NCBI RefSeq assembly: GCF_032464895.1
Contig: NZ_JAWDIC010000001.1
Location: 248,001 to 312,000 of the forward strand
Source of the DNA: Phycicoccus sp. M110.8
GTDB lineage: Bacteria > Actinomycetota > Actinomycetes > Actinomycetales > Dermatophilaceae
Length of the DNA: 64,000 bases
Reading direction: 5' to 3'
The notes under the pieces are model-generated. The model saw nothing but the letters and a program-made list of their open reading frames with translations. It searched no databases and had not been told where the DNA came from. Of this stretch, positions 12,473 to 21,727 are shown in pieces (position 1 is the first letter of the stretch; each line of letters starts with the position of its first letter). Made by a program: the position numbers and the translations under genes.

Positions 12473-15021
12473 GCGCCCATCCTGTCAGCGCCCGGCCCCG
12501 CCGGCTCCCTGCCACCCGCGGGTTCCCCGTCGTCGTGGGACCGCGGCAGCTCGAGCACCACCGTCAGCCCACCGCCGGGGGTGTCCTCGGCGCCGATCGT
12601 GCCGCCCATCGCCTCGACGAGACCACGCGCCACGGCGAGCCCGAGGCCGACGCCTGTGCCGCGCGGGGCGTCGCCGTACCGCTGGAACGGCGCGAAGATG
12701 GCCTCCTTGGCACCCTCGGGCACGCCGACACCACGGTCGACCACCCGCAGCAGCACCCGCTCGGCCGTCGCCGACAGTGCGACGACGACCTCGCCCGTGG
12801 AGTGGCGCAGCGCGTTCTCGAGCACGTTCGCGAGCACCCGGTCGAGCAGGCCCGGGTCGGCGAGCGCCGCCGGCATGGCCGGGTCCGCGGTGAGCCGCAC
12901 CCGCGACCCCTCCGGCAGGGTCGCCGCCGCCGTGGCGACGGCCGCGTCGAGCAGCACCGGCCCGGTGCGGGGCACCACGGCACCGCTCTGCAGGCGCGAC
13001 ATGTCGAGCAGGTTGGTCACCAGGCCGGTGAGCCGGTCGGTCGACTCCTCGATCGTCTCGAGCAGGTCGGCGCGGTCCGCCTCGCCGAAGACGACGTCCG
13101 GCTGCCGCAGGCTGGACGCCGCCGCCTTGATGCTCGCCAGGGGCGTGCGCAGGTCGTGCGAGACGGCGGCCAGCAGTGCCGTCCGGGCGCGGTTGTCCTT
13201 GGCCAGCGCCCGGCCGGCGTCGGCCAGCCGGACGAGCTCGTCACGACGCAGGATGGCACCGGCCCGCTCGGCGAACGCGGACACGAGCCGGCGGTCCTGC
13301 GCGGACACGACCCGGCCGAGCAGCACCAGGGAGGTCGTGTCGTCGACCGGGGCCCGCACCGAGGCGTCGCGGACGGCACCGACGTCGAAGGTGGCGGTCG
13401 ACGCGAGCACCTGCCACGGGTCGCGGACCGTCGGCCGGCGGACCACTGCGGCCGAGCCCACGCCGAAGAAGTCCACGACCTGGCGCAGCAGCGCCGGCAG
13501 CTGGTCGCGCTCGGCGAGCAGCGACTCGGCCGAGGTGGCCAGGGCCGCCGCCTCACGCTGCGCCTCACGCGCCGCGGCCGCCCGGCGCTCGCTGACGTGG
13601 ACCACCGAGGACACCGCGACGGCGACGAGCAGGAACACCGCGAGCGCCACGAGGTTCTGCGGGTCGGAGATGGTGAGGGTGTGCACGGGCGGGGTGAAGA
13701 ACCAGTTGATCGTCGTGCTGCCCAGGACCGCGGCCGCCACGGCCGGCCAGACCCCGCCGACCAGCGCCGTGACCACGGTGAGGAGCAGGAAGAGCAGGAC
13801 CTCCAGCGGCAGGTCGTGCCAGCCCGGTGTGAGATGCAGGAGCCCGGTCAGGGCCGCCGTGCCCAGGACGGCGAGCGCCCAGCCGAGGGCCGTGCGGCGG
13901 CGCCCGAGCTCGGGCCCGAACCGCCACGGGGCCCGCACCGACCGGGTCAGCTCGTGCGTCACGAGGTGCACGTCGATCTCGCCGGCACCTTCCACGACCT
14001 TCTGGCCCACGCCCGGTGACAGCACCTCCTGCCAGCGCCGGCGCCGCGACGCCCCGATGACGATCTGCCGCGCGTTGACCCCGCGCGCGAAGTCGAGCAG
14101 CGCGGTGGCGATGTCCTCGCCCTTGACGGTGTGGAAGGTCCCGCCGAGCTCGACGGTCATCCGCCGCAGCTCGTCGAGCTGCTCGAGCCTGGCGTCGACG
14201 AGCCCGTCCGGCGGCGTGACGTAGACGGCGAGCAGCTCGCCGCCGGCACCGCGCGAGGCGATCTGGGCGGCCCGGCGCAGGAGGGTCCTGCCCTCGGCGT
14301 CGCCGGTGAGCGCCACCACGACGCGCTCGCGCGTCGGCCACGGCTCGGTGATGCCGCGGTCGGTGCGGTAGCGGTCGAGCCCCTCCTCGACGCGGTCGGC
14401 CAGCCACAGCAGCGACAGCTCGCGCAGGGCGGTGAGGTTGCCCTCGCGGAAGTAGTTGGCCAGGGCCGCGTCGACCCGCTCGGCGGCGTACACGTTGCCG
14501 TGCGCCAGCCGGCGCCGCAGCGCCTGCGGCGACATGTCGACGAGCTCGATCTGGTCGGCACCGCGCACGACGTCGTCGGGGACGGTCTCCTGCTGGCGCA
14601 CCCCGGTGATCGACTCGACGACGTCGTTGAGCGACTCCAGGTGCTGGATGTTGACCGTCGAGATGACGTCGATCCCCGCGGCCAGGATGTCCTCGACGTC
14701 CTCCCACCGCTTGGCGTGGGCGCTTCCGGGGACGTTGGTGTGGGCGAGCTCGTCGACCAGGACGACCTGGGGCCGCCGCGCGACCACGGCGGCCACGTCG
14801 AGCTCGGTCAGCGTGGCGCCGCGGTGCTCGACCGCACGCCGGGGCACCTCCTCGAGCCCCTCCAGGAGCGACGCGGTGTACGCGCGGCCGTGGCTCTCGC
14901 ACACGCCGATGACGACGTCGGTGCCCCGGTCGCGCCGCCGGTGGCCCTCCGAGAGCATGGCGACGGTCTTCCCGACGCCCGGTGCGGCGCCGAGGTAGAC
15001 CCGCAGCACTCCCCTGCTCAC
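12469..15021 (-). CDS. kdpD: KdpD, osmosensitive potassium-channel sensor histidine kinase
   Basis: An 850-residue sensor kinase, close to the usual family length of about 890. In order: N-terminal KdpD domain with Walker A GAAPGVGKT at residues 11-19 and the VDELAHTNVPGS motif; a universal-stress-protein-like domain; four closely spaced transmembrane helices of the DUF4118 type; a GAF-like linker; HisKA with the phospho-acceptor His in AVSHDLRTPL near residue 622; and a HATPase domain with GTGVGLGLAVARG. Start and stop codons both use GTGA overlaps, with kdpC upstream and kdpE downstream. This means sensor, regulator and pump are made from one mRNA. Confidence 0.96.
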   Translation of the reverse strand: MSRGVLRVYLGAAPGVGKTVAMLSEGHRRRDRGTDVVIGVCESHGRAYTASLLEGLEEVPRRAVEHRGATLTELDVAAVVARRPQVVLVDELAHTNVPGSAHAKRWEDVEDILAAGIDVISTVNIQHLESLNDVVESITGVRQQETVPDDVVRGADQIELVDMSPQALRRRLAHGNVYAAERVDAALANYFREGNLTALRELSLLWLADRVEEGLDRYRTDRGITEPWPTRERVVVALTGDAEGRTLLRRAAQIASRGAGGELLAVYVTPPDGLVDARLEQLDELRRMTVELGGTFHTVKGEDIATALLDFARGVNARQIVIGASRRRRWQEVLSPGVGQKVVEGAGEIDVHLVTHELTRSVRAPWRFGPELGRRRTALGWALAVLGTAALTGLLHLTPGWHDLPLEVLLFLLLTVVTALVGGVWPAVAAAVLGSTTINWFFTPPVHTLTISDPQNLVALAVFLLVAVAVSSVVHVSERRAAAAREAQREAAALATSAESLLAERDQLPALLRQVVDFFGVGSAAVVRRPTVRDPWQVLASTATFDVGAVRDASVRAPVDDTTSLVLLGRVVSAQDRRLVSAFAERAGAILRRDELVRLADAGRALAKDNRARTALLAAVSHDLRTPLASIKAAASSLRQPDVVFGEADRADLLETIEESTDRLTGLVTNLLDMSRLQSGAVVPRTGPVLLDAAVATAAATLPEGSRVRLTADPAMPAALADPGLLDRVLANVLENALRHSTGEVVVALSATAERVLLRVVDRGVGVPEGAKEAIFAPFQRYGDAPRGTGVGLGLAVARGLVEAMGGTIGAEDTPGGGLTVVLELPRSHDDGEPAGGREPAGPGADRMGA

Positions 15022-15584
15022 CTGCCGATTGTCTCCAACGCGAGGTTGAGCTGGAGCACGTCCACCCGCGGCTCGCCGAGAAAGCCCAGCGCGCGCCCCT
15101 GGGTGTGCTGCTCCACGAGCCGCGCGACGGTGGCGTCGGGCAGCCCACGAGCCGACGCGACGCGGTGCACCTGGGCGCGTGCGTTGGCGGGCGAGATGTG
15201 CGGGTCGAGCCCGCTCGCGGAGGCGGTGAGCGCGTCGGCAGGAGCAGCCGTGCCGTATGCCGTCCGGTAGGCGGCGGCGCGCTCGCGCACCGCCCTGACC
15301 TGGTCGGCGGAGGAGGCTGCGAGGTTCGAGCCGCCGCTGGTGGCTCCGGCATACGCGCTGGTGGACGGGCGCCCGGTGAACCACCGGTCGCCCCGGAAGT
15401 CCTGCCCCAGCAGGCTCGAGCCGACCACGACGCCGTCGCGCCGGACCAGCGAGCCGTCGGCCTGCCCGGGGAAGGCGACCCGGCCGACTGCCCACACCGC
15501 CGCGGGGTAGAGGACGCCGAGCAGGGCGGTGAGGGCGAGCAGCATCCGGGCGGACGCGAGCAGCTGGCGGGTGGTGGAGGTCAT
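15018..15584 (-). CDS. kdpC: KdpC, potassium-transporting ATPase C chain
   Basis: A 188-residue subunit with a single N-terminal transmembrane helix (about residues 15-35) and an extracytoplasmic domain. Family motifs include GSSLLGQDF, WFTGRPSTSAYAG, SGGSNLAAS and GLDPHISPANA. It stabilises the KdpB-KdpA contact and raises ATP affinity of the complex. The gene begins 3 bp after the kdpB stop and ends overlapping the kdpD GTG. Confidence 0.95.
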   Translation of the reverse strand: MTSTTRQLLASARMLLALTALLGVLYPAAVWAVGRVAFPGQADGSLVRRDGVVVGSSLLGQDFRGDRWFTGRPSTSAYAGATSGGSNLAASSADQVRAVRERAAAYRTAYGTAAPADALTASASGLDPHISPANARAQVHRVASARGLPDATVARLVEQHTQGRALGFLGEPRVDVLQLNLALETIGR

Positions 15585-15587
15585 GGG

Positions 15588-17612
15588 TCAGGCCAATCCG
15601 GGGAGGAGGGAGACGACCAGGTCGATCGCCTTGATGCCGACGAAGGGTGCGACGACGCCACCGACCCCGTACACGAGCAGGTTGCGCCTCAGGAGGGCGG
15701 CCGCGCTCGAGGGCGTGTAGCGAACCCCCCTGAGCGCCAACGGGATCAGCGCGACGATGACGAGCGCGTTGAAGACGACGGCCGAGAGCATGGCCGACTC
15801 GGGCGAGTGCAGCCGCATGACGTTGAGCGCATCGAGCCCGGGGAAGAGCCCGACGAACATCGCCGGGATGATCGCGAAGTACTTGGCGACGTCGTTGGCG
15901 ATCGAGAACGTCGTCAGGGCTCCGCGGGTGATGAGCAGCTGCTTGCCGATCTCGACCACCTCGATGAGCTTGGTGGGGTCGGAGTCGAGGTCGACCATGT
16001 TGCCGGCCTCCTTGGCCGCCGCCGTGCCCGAGTTCATCGCGACGCCGACGTCGGCCTGGGCGAGCGCGGGCGCGTCGTTCGTGCCGTCGCCGGTCATCGC
16101 GACGAGCCGGCCGCCCTCCTGCTCGGCGCGGATGAGGCGCATCTTGTCCTCGGGCGTGGCCTCCGCCAGGAAGTCGTCGACGCCGGCCTCGGCCGCGATC
16201 GACTTGGCCGTGAGGGCGTTGTCGCCGGTGATCATCACGGTACGGATTCCCATGCGCCGCATGACGTCGAAGCGTTCGCGCATGCCCGGCTTGACGACGT
16301 CCTTGAGGTGCACGACCCCGAGGACGACCGCGGGCAGCGAGCCGACCTGCCGCGCGACGACCAGCGGGGTGCCGCCGTCGCCGCTGATGGCGTCGACGAC
16401 GACCTGCGCCTCGGGCGGCACGCTGCCGCCCGTCTCCTCGACCCACGCCCGGACGGCCGAGCCCGCGCCCTTGCGGATGCGGGTGCCGTCGGGCAGGTCC
16501 ACCCCCGACATGCGCGTCGTCGCACTGAACTCGACGAACTGCGCACCCTCGCGCCCCAGGACGGCGGCCGTGCGGGCACCGTCGATGCCGTGTGCCGTGT
16601 GGGCGAGCTCGACGATGGACTTCCCCTCGGGGGTGGCGTCGGCGAGCGAGGACAGGTGTGCGGCGTCCGCGAGCTCGTGCGCAGCGGTGCCGGACAGCGG
16701 GCGCAGGTCGGTGGCGCGGCGGTTGCCGAACGTGATGGTGCCGGTCTTGTCGAGCAGCAGGGTCGACACGTCACCGGCGGCCTCGACCGCACGACCCGAC
16801 ATGGCCAGCACGTTGCGCTGCACGAGCCGGTCCATGCCGGCGATGCCGATGGCCGACAGCAGCGCGCCGATCGTGGTCGGGATGAGGCAGACGAGCAGCG
16901 CCACGAGGACGACGACCGGCTGGGGGCGCCCGGAGTAGGCGGCCAGTGGCTGGATCGCCATCACCGTGACGAGGAAGACGATCGTCAGCGTGGTCAGCAG
17001 GATCGTCAGGGCGATCTCGTTGGGGGTCTTCTGCCGCTCGGCACCCTCGACGAGCGCGATCATCCGGTCGATGAAGCTCTCCCCCGGGCGCGTCGTGATG
17101 CGCACGACCACCTCGTCGGAGAGCACCGTCGTGCCACCGGTGACGGCGCTGCGGTCGCCACCGGACTCGCGGATGACCGGCGCGGACTCGCCCGTGATGG
17201 CGGACTCGTCGACGGTGGCGACGCCCTCGACGACCTCGCCGTCACCGGGCACGACCTCACCGGCCGACACCACGACGACGTCGCCCACGGACAGCTCGCT
17301 CCCCGGCACAGTCTCGACCGTCCCGTCGTCGCGGCGGCGGCGCGCGGTGGTCTCGCGCTTGGCCGCCCGCAGGCTCGCCGCCTGCGCCTTGCCGCGGCCC
17401 TCGGCGACGGCCTCCGCGGCATTCGCGAAGAGCACTGTCGCCCACAGCCACAGGGCCACCGACCACGCGAAGGTGCTGGGGTGGACGGCTGCCAGGACGG
17501 TGGTGAGCACGGAGCCGACCCAGACGACGAAGATGACGGGGGCACGCCAGAGGTGACGCGGGTCGAGCTTGGCGAACGCCTGGGCAGCGACGGTGGACAG
17601 GGGGACGGTCAT
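15588..17612 (-). CDS. kdpB: KdpB, P-type ATPase subunit of the potassium pump
   Basis: A 674-residue P-type ATPase, normal length for KdpB (about 680). Phosphorylation motif DKTGT appears in [15 protein letters not shown], actuator motif TGES in ITGESAP, and hinge motif [10 protein letters not shown] near residue 510. The membrane segment [18 protein letters not shown] matches the KdpB-specific helix with the conserved Pro. It hydrolyses ATP to power potassium flux through KdpA. The ATG at 17612 overlaps the kdpA stop by 4 bp (ATGA). An apparent longer frame upstream is only a shadow inside kdpA. Confidence 0.97.
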   Translation of the reverse strand: MTVPLSTVAAQAFAKLDPRHLWRAPVIFVVWVGSVLTTVLAAVHPSTFAWSVALWLWATVLFANAAEAVAEGRGKAQAASLRAAKRETTARRRRDDGTVETVPGSELSVGDVVVVSAGEVVPGDGEVVEGVATVDESAITGESAPVIRESGGDRSAVTGGTTVLSDEVVVRITTRPGESFIDRMIALVEGAERQKTPNEIALTILLTTLTIVFLVTVMAIQPLAAYSGRPQPVVVLVALLVCLIPTTIGALLSAIGIAGMDRLVQRNVLAMSGRAVEAAGDVSTLLLDKTGTITFGNRRATDLRPLSGTAAHELADAAHLSSLADATPEGKSIVELAHTAHGIDGARTAAVLGREGAQFVEFSATTRMSGVDLPDGTRIRKGAGSAVRAWVEETGGSVPPEAQVVVDAISGDGGTPLVVARQVGSLPAVVLGVVHLKDVVKPGMRERFDVMRRMGIRTVMITGDNALTAKSIAAEAGVDDFLAEATPEDKMRLIRAEQEGGRLVAMTGDGTNDAPALAQADVGVAMNSGTAAAKEAGNMVDLDSDPTKLIEVVEIGKQLLITRGALTTFSIANDVAKYFAIIPAMFVGLFPGLDALNVMRLHSPESAMLSAVVFNALVIVALIPLALRGVRYTPSSAAALLRRNLLVYGVGGVVAPFVGIKAIDLVVSLLPGLA

Positions 17613-19258
17613 GACAGGGCCTCCGCGACGGGACCGAGGGCGAGCGCCGGGAAGAACGTGAGCCCGGCGACGATGACGGCGATGCCGGTCAGCAGCCCGA
17701 CGAACAGGGGGGTGTGGGTGGGCATGGTCCCTGCCGTGGCCGGGCGGGGGTGCTGCTCGGCCAGGAGGCCCGCGAGCCTCAGGACGAGCAGCAGCGGCAC
17801 GAACCGGCCGAGCAGCATGCAGGCGCCGAGCGTCAGGTTGTACCAGGGCGTGTCGGCGCCGAGGCCCGCGAAGGCGCTGCCGTTGTTGTTGGCCGCCGAG
17901 GCGTAGGCGTAGAGCACCTCCGTGAGGCCGTGGGGTCCGGAGGCGAGCATCGCCGACCGCGGGCCGGGCACCGCCAGGGACAGGCCCGCGAAGACGAGGA
18001 CCAGCACGGGCATCACGAGAACGTAGAGCGCCGCGCAGGTCATCTCCTGTCGCCCGATCGTCTTGCCGAGGTACTCGGGGGTGCGTCCGACCATGAGCCC
18101 GGCGACGAAGACCGAGATCAGGGCGATGACCACGATCCCGTACAGGCCCGAGCCCACGCCGCCGGGCGAGACCTCGCCGAGGACCATGTTGGTGAGCACG
18201 ACGCCTCCACCGAGGGGGCTGAAGCTCTCGTGCATCGAGTTGACCGCGCCGGTCGAGGTGCTGGTGGTCGAGGCGGCGAACAGGGTCGACGCCCAGACGC
18301 CGAAGCGCTGCTCCTTGCCCTCCATCGAGCCGGTGACGGCGCTGCTGGCGTGTGCCTCCGCCCAGGTCGTGAGCGCGACACCGGCACCCCACAGCGTGGC
18401 GGCGAATCCGCCGAGCGCCCAGCCCTGGCGGCGGTCGCCGACCATGAGGCCGTAGGTGCGGGTCAGGGCGAAGGGGACGACCAGGAGCAGGAAGACCTCG
18501 AGCAGGCTGGTGACGGCGTTCGGGTTCTCGAACGGGTGGGCGGAGTTGGCGTTGAAGTAGCCGCCCCCGTTGGTGCCCAGCTCCTTGATCGCCTCCTGCG
18601 AGGCGACCAGGCCCCCCCGGATGACCTGGTGCGCACCGGACGGTCCGGTCACCGTCGCTGGGTTGGAGAGGTTCTGCACGACTCCGCCGGCCAGCAGCAC
18701 GACGGCCGCGACGAACGACAGCGGCAGGAGGACACGGACGACACCGCGCACGAAGTCGACCCAGAAGTTGCCGAGGTCGTGTCCGGCCTGGCGGGTCAGG
18801 GCCCGGATGAGCGCGACGGCGACCGCGAGCCCGACCGCGGCCGACACGAAGTTCTGGACGGTCAGCCCCAGGGTCTGCAGGACCGGCGTCGCGCCCACCT
18901 CACCGGCATACGACTGCCAATTGGTGTTGGTGACGAACGAGATGGCGGTGTTCACAGCGGTCGTCAGGCCCATGCCGGCCGCGCCCTGGCGCAGCGGCAG
19001 GTGGGTCTGGGCGACGACGAGGGCGAAGAGGGCCACGATGCCGACCACCGAGAAGGCCATGACGCTCGTCGCGTACGCCCGCCAGCCCTGCTGCGAGTCG
19101 GGCTCGACCCGCACCACGCGGTAGACGAGCCGCTCGACCCGCCAGTGGCGCGTGTCCGTGAAGACGCGCGCCATCCACGCCCCCAAGGGGTGGTAGGCGA
19201 CGGCGAGGAGGGCGACGAGCAGGGCGATGGTCGGCAGGCCGCTGACGGCGTCCGACAT
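17609..19258 (-). CDS. kdpA: KdpA, potassium-binding channel-like subunit
   Basis: A 549-residue polytopic membrane protein, normal for the family. KdpA folds like a four-repeat potassium channel and selects the ion for the pump. Repeats with filter-like loops are seen in [57 protein letters not shown] and [16 protein letters not shown]. The start is ATG at 19258, whose A is shared with the last base of the kdpF TGA (TGATG). The operon continues without a gap into kdpB. Confidence 0.97.
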   Translation of the reverse strand: MSDAVSGLPTIALLVALLAVAYHPLGAWMARVFTDTRHWRVERLVYRVVRVEPDSQQGWRAYATSVMAFSVVGIVALFALVVAQTHLPLRQGAAGMGLTTAVNTAISFVTNTNWQSYAGEVGATPVLQTLGLTVQNFVSAAVGLAVAVALIRALTRQAGHDLGNFWVDFVRGVVRVLLPLSFVAAVVLLAGGVVQNLSNPATVTGPSGAHQVIRGGLVASQEAIKELGTNGGGYFNANSAHPFENPNAVTSLLEVFLLLVVPFALTRTYGLMVGDRRQGWALGGFAATLWGAGVALTTWAEAHASSAVTGSMEGKEQRFGVWASTLFAASTTSTSTGAVNSMHESFSPLGGGVVLTNMVLGEVSPGGVGSGLYGIVVIALISVFVAGLMVGRTPEYLGKTIGRQEMTCAALYVLVMPVLVLVFAGLSLAVPGPRSAMLASGPHGLTEVLYAYASAANNNGSAFAGLGADTPWYNLTLGACMLLGRFVPLLLVLRLAGLLAEQHPRPATAGTMPTHTPLFVGLLTGIAVIVAGLTFFPALALGPVAEALS

Positions 19259-19344
19259 CAGAAGCGCTCCGGGCGGACGAGCGCGTAGACGAGGTACGCG
19301 AGGAGGGCGGTGCCGACGATTCCGGCCACGAGGTTCTCGATCAC
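19258..19344 (-). CDS. kdpF: KdpF, small membrane subunit of the potassium pump
   Basis: A 28-residue protein beginning with GTG at 19344 and reading MIENLVAGIVGTALLAYLVY, then ALVRPERF. It is one transmembrane helix with a short basic tail, as KdpF always is (about 29 residues). KdpF acts as a lipid-like stabiliser of KdpABC. Its stop overlaps the kdpA start by one base (TGATG), which supports it as a real coupled gene. It is the first gene of the operon and has no Shine-Dalgarno sequence; TTGACT lies 6 nt before the GTG, so a leaderless start is likely. Confidence 0.88.
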   Translation of the reverse strand: MIENLVAGIVGTALLAYLVYALVRPERF

Positions 19345-19350
19345 GCAGCC

Positions 19351-19424
19351 AGTCAAGGACTGCCCGAGCCCACCGGCCGGGCCCTTGACGGCGTGCTGAC
19401 GGCCGTTGACGCGATCTTGACGGC
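19351..19424 (-). promoter_or_regulatory. kdp promoter with tandem KdpE-type repeats
   Basis: Read on the plus strand, four units lie at 19385 (TTGACGGC), 19396 (CTGACGGC), 19406 (TTGACGCG) and 19417 (TTGACGGC). They are 10-11 bp apart, on one face of the helix. A -10-like TTGACT (minus strand, 19351-19356) sits 6 nt before the kdpF GTG. If transcription starts at that GTG, the repeats cover about -41 to -80. OmpR-family regulators such as PhoP typically bind direct repeats with 11-bp spacing, so this is a strong candidate KdpE operator. Confidence 0.6.
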
Positions 19425-19508
19425 CCGCCGGGACGAGGGGCGCCCTGCGGCATCAGGAAGGCATCAAGACCCTTGACCGGCAACGAGATCGGGGAGCGTC
19501 ATGGTGGT

Positions 19509-20261
19509 GTGCAGATCGACGAGCTCCTCTCCAGGCGACGGACGCTGGTCGCGGCGGTGGCCGCCGTGGTCCCCTTCGCCCTGTGCGCCCTCCTGGCCGT
19601 GACCGGGCGACCCGTGCCCGACGCGAGCGCGGTCGTCGCGCTGGCCCTGCTCATCGTGGCGGCGTCGGCGACCGGCCTGCGGTCGGCCGGTCTCAGCGCG
19701 TCGGTCTCCAGCGCGGTCGGCTTCGACTACTTCCTCACCCAGCCCTACGAGAGCCTGGCGATCCACGACGCCGAGGACGTGCAGGTCGCCGTCCTGCTGC
19801 TGCTCGTCGGGTTCGCCGTCAACGAGCTCGCGCTCTGGGGCCAGCGCCAGCGCGCCGAGCTGGGGCGCGAGCGTGGCTACCTCGACGGCGTCATGGCCAC
19901 GGCGGAGGCCGTCGCGGCACCGGGCCAGGGCGACTCCCCGGTCACCGCGGCGGTGGCCGCCCGGATCCGCGACGTGCTGCAGCTCGACGCGTGCGAGTAC
20001 CGCGCCTCGGAGCACCTCCCCGGCGGCCCGGTGCTGGGCAGGGACGGTTCGGTGACCCGGTCGGGGGTCGCCCTCGACGTCGACCGCAGCGGCCTGCCCA
20101 TCGACGAGGTGGTCCTGCTGCCCGTGCAGGGCGGCGGGCGGCAGCGCGGCTACTTCGCGCTCACCGCGGCCTCACGGGTCTCCCGTCCGACGCTGCAGCA
20201 GCGCCGGGTCGCCGTCCTCCTGGCCGACCAGCTGTCGGGGCTGCTGGGCGTCAGCCGCTGA
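19509..20261 (+). CDS. DUF4118-type membrane protein resembling the KdpD sensor segment
   Basis: About 250 residues from the proposed GTG at 19509; a TTG at 19473 in the same frame is an alternative. Four hydrophobic helices fill residues 10-110 and match the DUF4118 transmembrane module of KdpD, including the FDYFLTQPYESLAI loop (compare NWFFTPPVHTLTI in KdpD here). A GAF-like soluble part of about 130 residues follows. There is no kinase, HisKA or KdpD ATP-binding domain. It is divergent from kdpF across a 164-bp region that holds the KdpE-type repeats, so it may belong to the same regulon. Function unknown; a potassium or turgor accessory sensor is inference. Confidence 0.7.
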   Translation: MQIDELLSRRRTLVAAVAAVVPFALCALLAVTGRPVPDASAVVALALLIVAASATGLRSAGLSASVSSAVGFDYFLTQPYESLAIHDAEDVQVAVLLLLVGFAVNELALWGQRQRAELGRERGYLDGVMATAEAVAAPGQGDSPVTAAVAARIRDVLQLDACEYRASEHLPGGPVLGRDGSVTRSGVALDVDRSGLPIDEVVLLPVQGGGRQRGYFALTAASRVSRPTLQQRRVAVLLADQLSGLLGVSR

Positions 20262-20276
20262 CGGGACCGCTGGCGG

Positions 20277-21677
20277 TCAGGCGCTGAGGTGCTGGGCGTC
20301 AGCCGGGGTGAGCCGCCCGCGCAGCGTCAGGGCGCCGGTCACGGCCGCCAGGGTGGCGGTGACTGCCATGACCAGGGCCATCGGCACGGCCGAGCCGGAG
20401 CCGAGCAGCCCGATCACCGGTGCGGCCGCGCCGCCGATGACGAACTGCGCCGCGCCGAGCATCGCCGCCGCGGTGCCGGCGGCCTCGCCGTGGCGGGTCA
20501 GGGCGAGCGCAGGGGTGTTGGGCAGCGTCAGCCCGCAGGCGAAGAGGATGAACCACAGCGGCACCAGCACGCTGACCAGCCCGCCGACGCCGGTCGCCGC
20601 GGCGGCGAGCAGGACCAGGGCTGCGACCGTCGCGATGCCGACGCCGACCCGCACCAGCACCTGGGGCTCGAACCGGCGCAGCAGCACCGGGTTGAGCTGT
20701 GAGCCGGACAGGAAGCCGATCGAGTTGAGCCCGAACGCGAGCCCGAACTGCGCGACCGTGAGGCCGTAGATGTCCTGCAGCACGAAGGACGAGCCGCCGA
20801 TGTAGGAGAAGAGCGTCGCGAACATCAGGCCGCTGATGAGCGTGAGCCCGATGAAGGTGCGGTCGCGCAGCAGGGAGCCGTAGGTGCGCAGCACCTCGCG
20901 CGCCGCCAGGGGCCGCCGCCGCTCCTGCGGGAGCGTCTCGCGCAGCGCCAGCGCGGCGATCGTCACCAGCACGACACCCGCGATCGCGAGCAGCACGAAC
21001 ACCCCGCGCCAGGACGTCCGCTGCAGGATCGCCCCGCCGAGCGTGGGCGCGAGCACCGGCGCGAGCCCCATGACCAGCATCAGCCGGGAGAGCATGGTCG
21101 CCGCGGCGTTGCCCTCGAAGCGGTCCCTGACGATCGCCATCGAGACGACGGCCACCGAGGCGTTGCCGAGGCCCTGCAGCACGCGTCCCACGGTGAGGAG
21201 CTGGATCGTCGGGGCGAACGCCGAGAACAGCGACGCACCGATGTGCAGGGCGATGCCCGCGATCAGCGGGCGGCGGCGGCCCACCGCGTCCGAGAGCGGC
21301 CCGACGAGGAGCTGGCCCAGGCCCATCCCGAGCAGGATGCCGGTGAGCGTGGCCTGCACCGCCGGTTCCGACGCCGACAGGTCGCGCGTGATGGACGGCA
21401 GCGCCGGCAGGTAGGTGTCGATCGTGAGCGGCCCGATGGCGATGAGGGCGCCGAGGACGAGCACGAAGCGGACGTATGCCGGGCCCGTGGGCGGCTCGTC
21501 GACCTGCCGGCCGTCGACGACGGCCCCGCCAAGGGTCGGGTCGAGAGTCGGGTCCAGGGTCGGGGCGACGGTCGGGTCGGGGGCGGCGTCGGTCAGGGTG
21601 TCGGGCGCTGCGGTCACAGGGGGCGCAACGACACGGAGGCCCCGATCCATTCCGGAGACGGCCTCCGTCTCGCGCAC
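20277..21677 (-). CDS. Bcr/CflA-family drug-resistance MFS transporter
   Basis: A 12-helix major-facilitator exporter, up to 466 residues. The Bcr/CflA signature is clear: DTYLPALPSI in the first loop, then GLGQLLVGPLSDAVGRRRPLI, QGLGNASVAVVSMAIVRDRF and LAPTLGG. Family members export bicyclomycin, chloramphenicol or similar compounds; the substrate here is unknown. The N-terminus before the first helix is about 60 residues, with a Thr-Leu-Asp-Pro micro-repeat. The start is uncertain: GTG at 21677 or ATG at 21650, the latter with ACGGAGG upstream. It is convergent with the DUF4118 gene, the two stops being 15 bp apart. Confidence 0.85.
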   Translation of the reverse strand: MRETEAVSGMDRGLRVVAPPVTAAPDTLTDAAPDPTVAPTLDPTLDPTLGGAVVDGRQVDEPPTGPAYVRFVLVLGALIAIGPLTIDTYLPALPSITRDLSASEPAVQATLTGILLGMGLGQLLVGPLSDAVGRRRPLIAGIALHIGASLFSAFAPTIQLLTVGRVLQGLGNASVAVVSMAIVRDRFEGNAAATMLSRLMLVMGLAPVLAPTLGGAILQRTSWRGVFVLLAIAGVVLVTIAALALRETLPQERRRPLAAREVLRTYGSLLRDRTFIGLTLISGLMFATLFSYIGGSSFVLQDIYGLTVAQFGLAFGLNSIGFLSGSQLNPVLLRRFEPQVLVRVGVGIATVAALVLLAAAATGVGGLVSVLVPLWFILFACGLTLPNTPALALTRHGEAAGTAAAMLGAAQFVIGGAAAPVIGLLGSGSAVPMALVMAVTATLAAVTGALTLRGRLTPADAQHLSA

Positions 21678-21704
21678 TGGCCGGCCGCCGCGGGCACCGC
21701 GCTC

Positions 21705-21716
21705 GACCGATCGGTC
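21705..21716. promoter_or_regulatory. Perfect 12-bp palindrome, possible repressor operator
   Basis: GACCGATCGGTC lies between the divergent MFS and GrpB genes, 12 bp before the proposed GrpB GTG. CAGACT sits between it and that GTG as a weak -10 box. Such palindromes are typical of TetR-type operators. No regulator gene is adjacent, so function is inferred. Confidence 0.35.
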
Positions 21717-21727
21717 AGACTGGACCG

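Noticed and set aside
14982-17906. A 974-codon plus-strand frame across the kdp genes
   Set aside because: Antisense to kdpC and kdpB, whose motifs are complete; composition is that of a complementary-strand shadow.
19473-19478. TTGACC as a -35 box for the DUF4118 gene
   Set aside because: No -10 box follows at 16-18 bp. The same bases can also be read as a TTG start codon, so I left the start at GTG 19509.
21500-21580. Short GGGTC-type direct repeats
   Set aside because: They encode the Thr-Leu-Asp-Pro micro-repeat at the exporter N-terminus and look like ordinary slippage.
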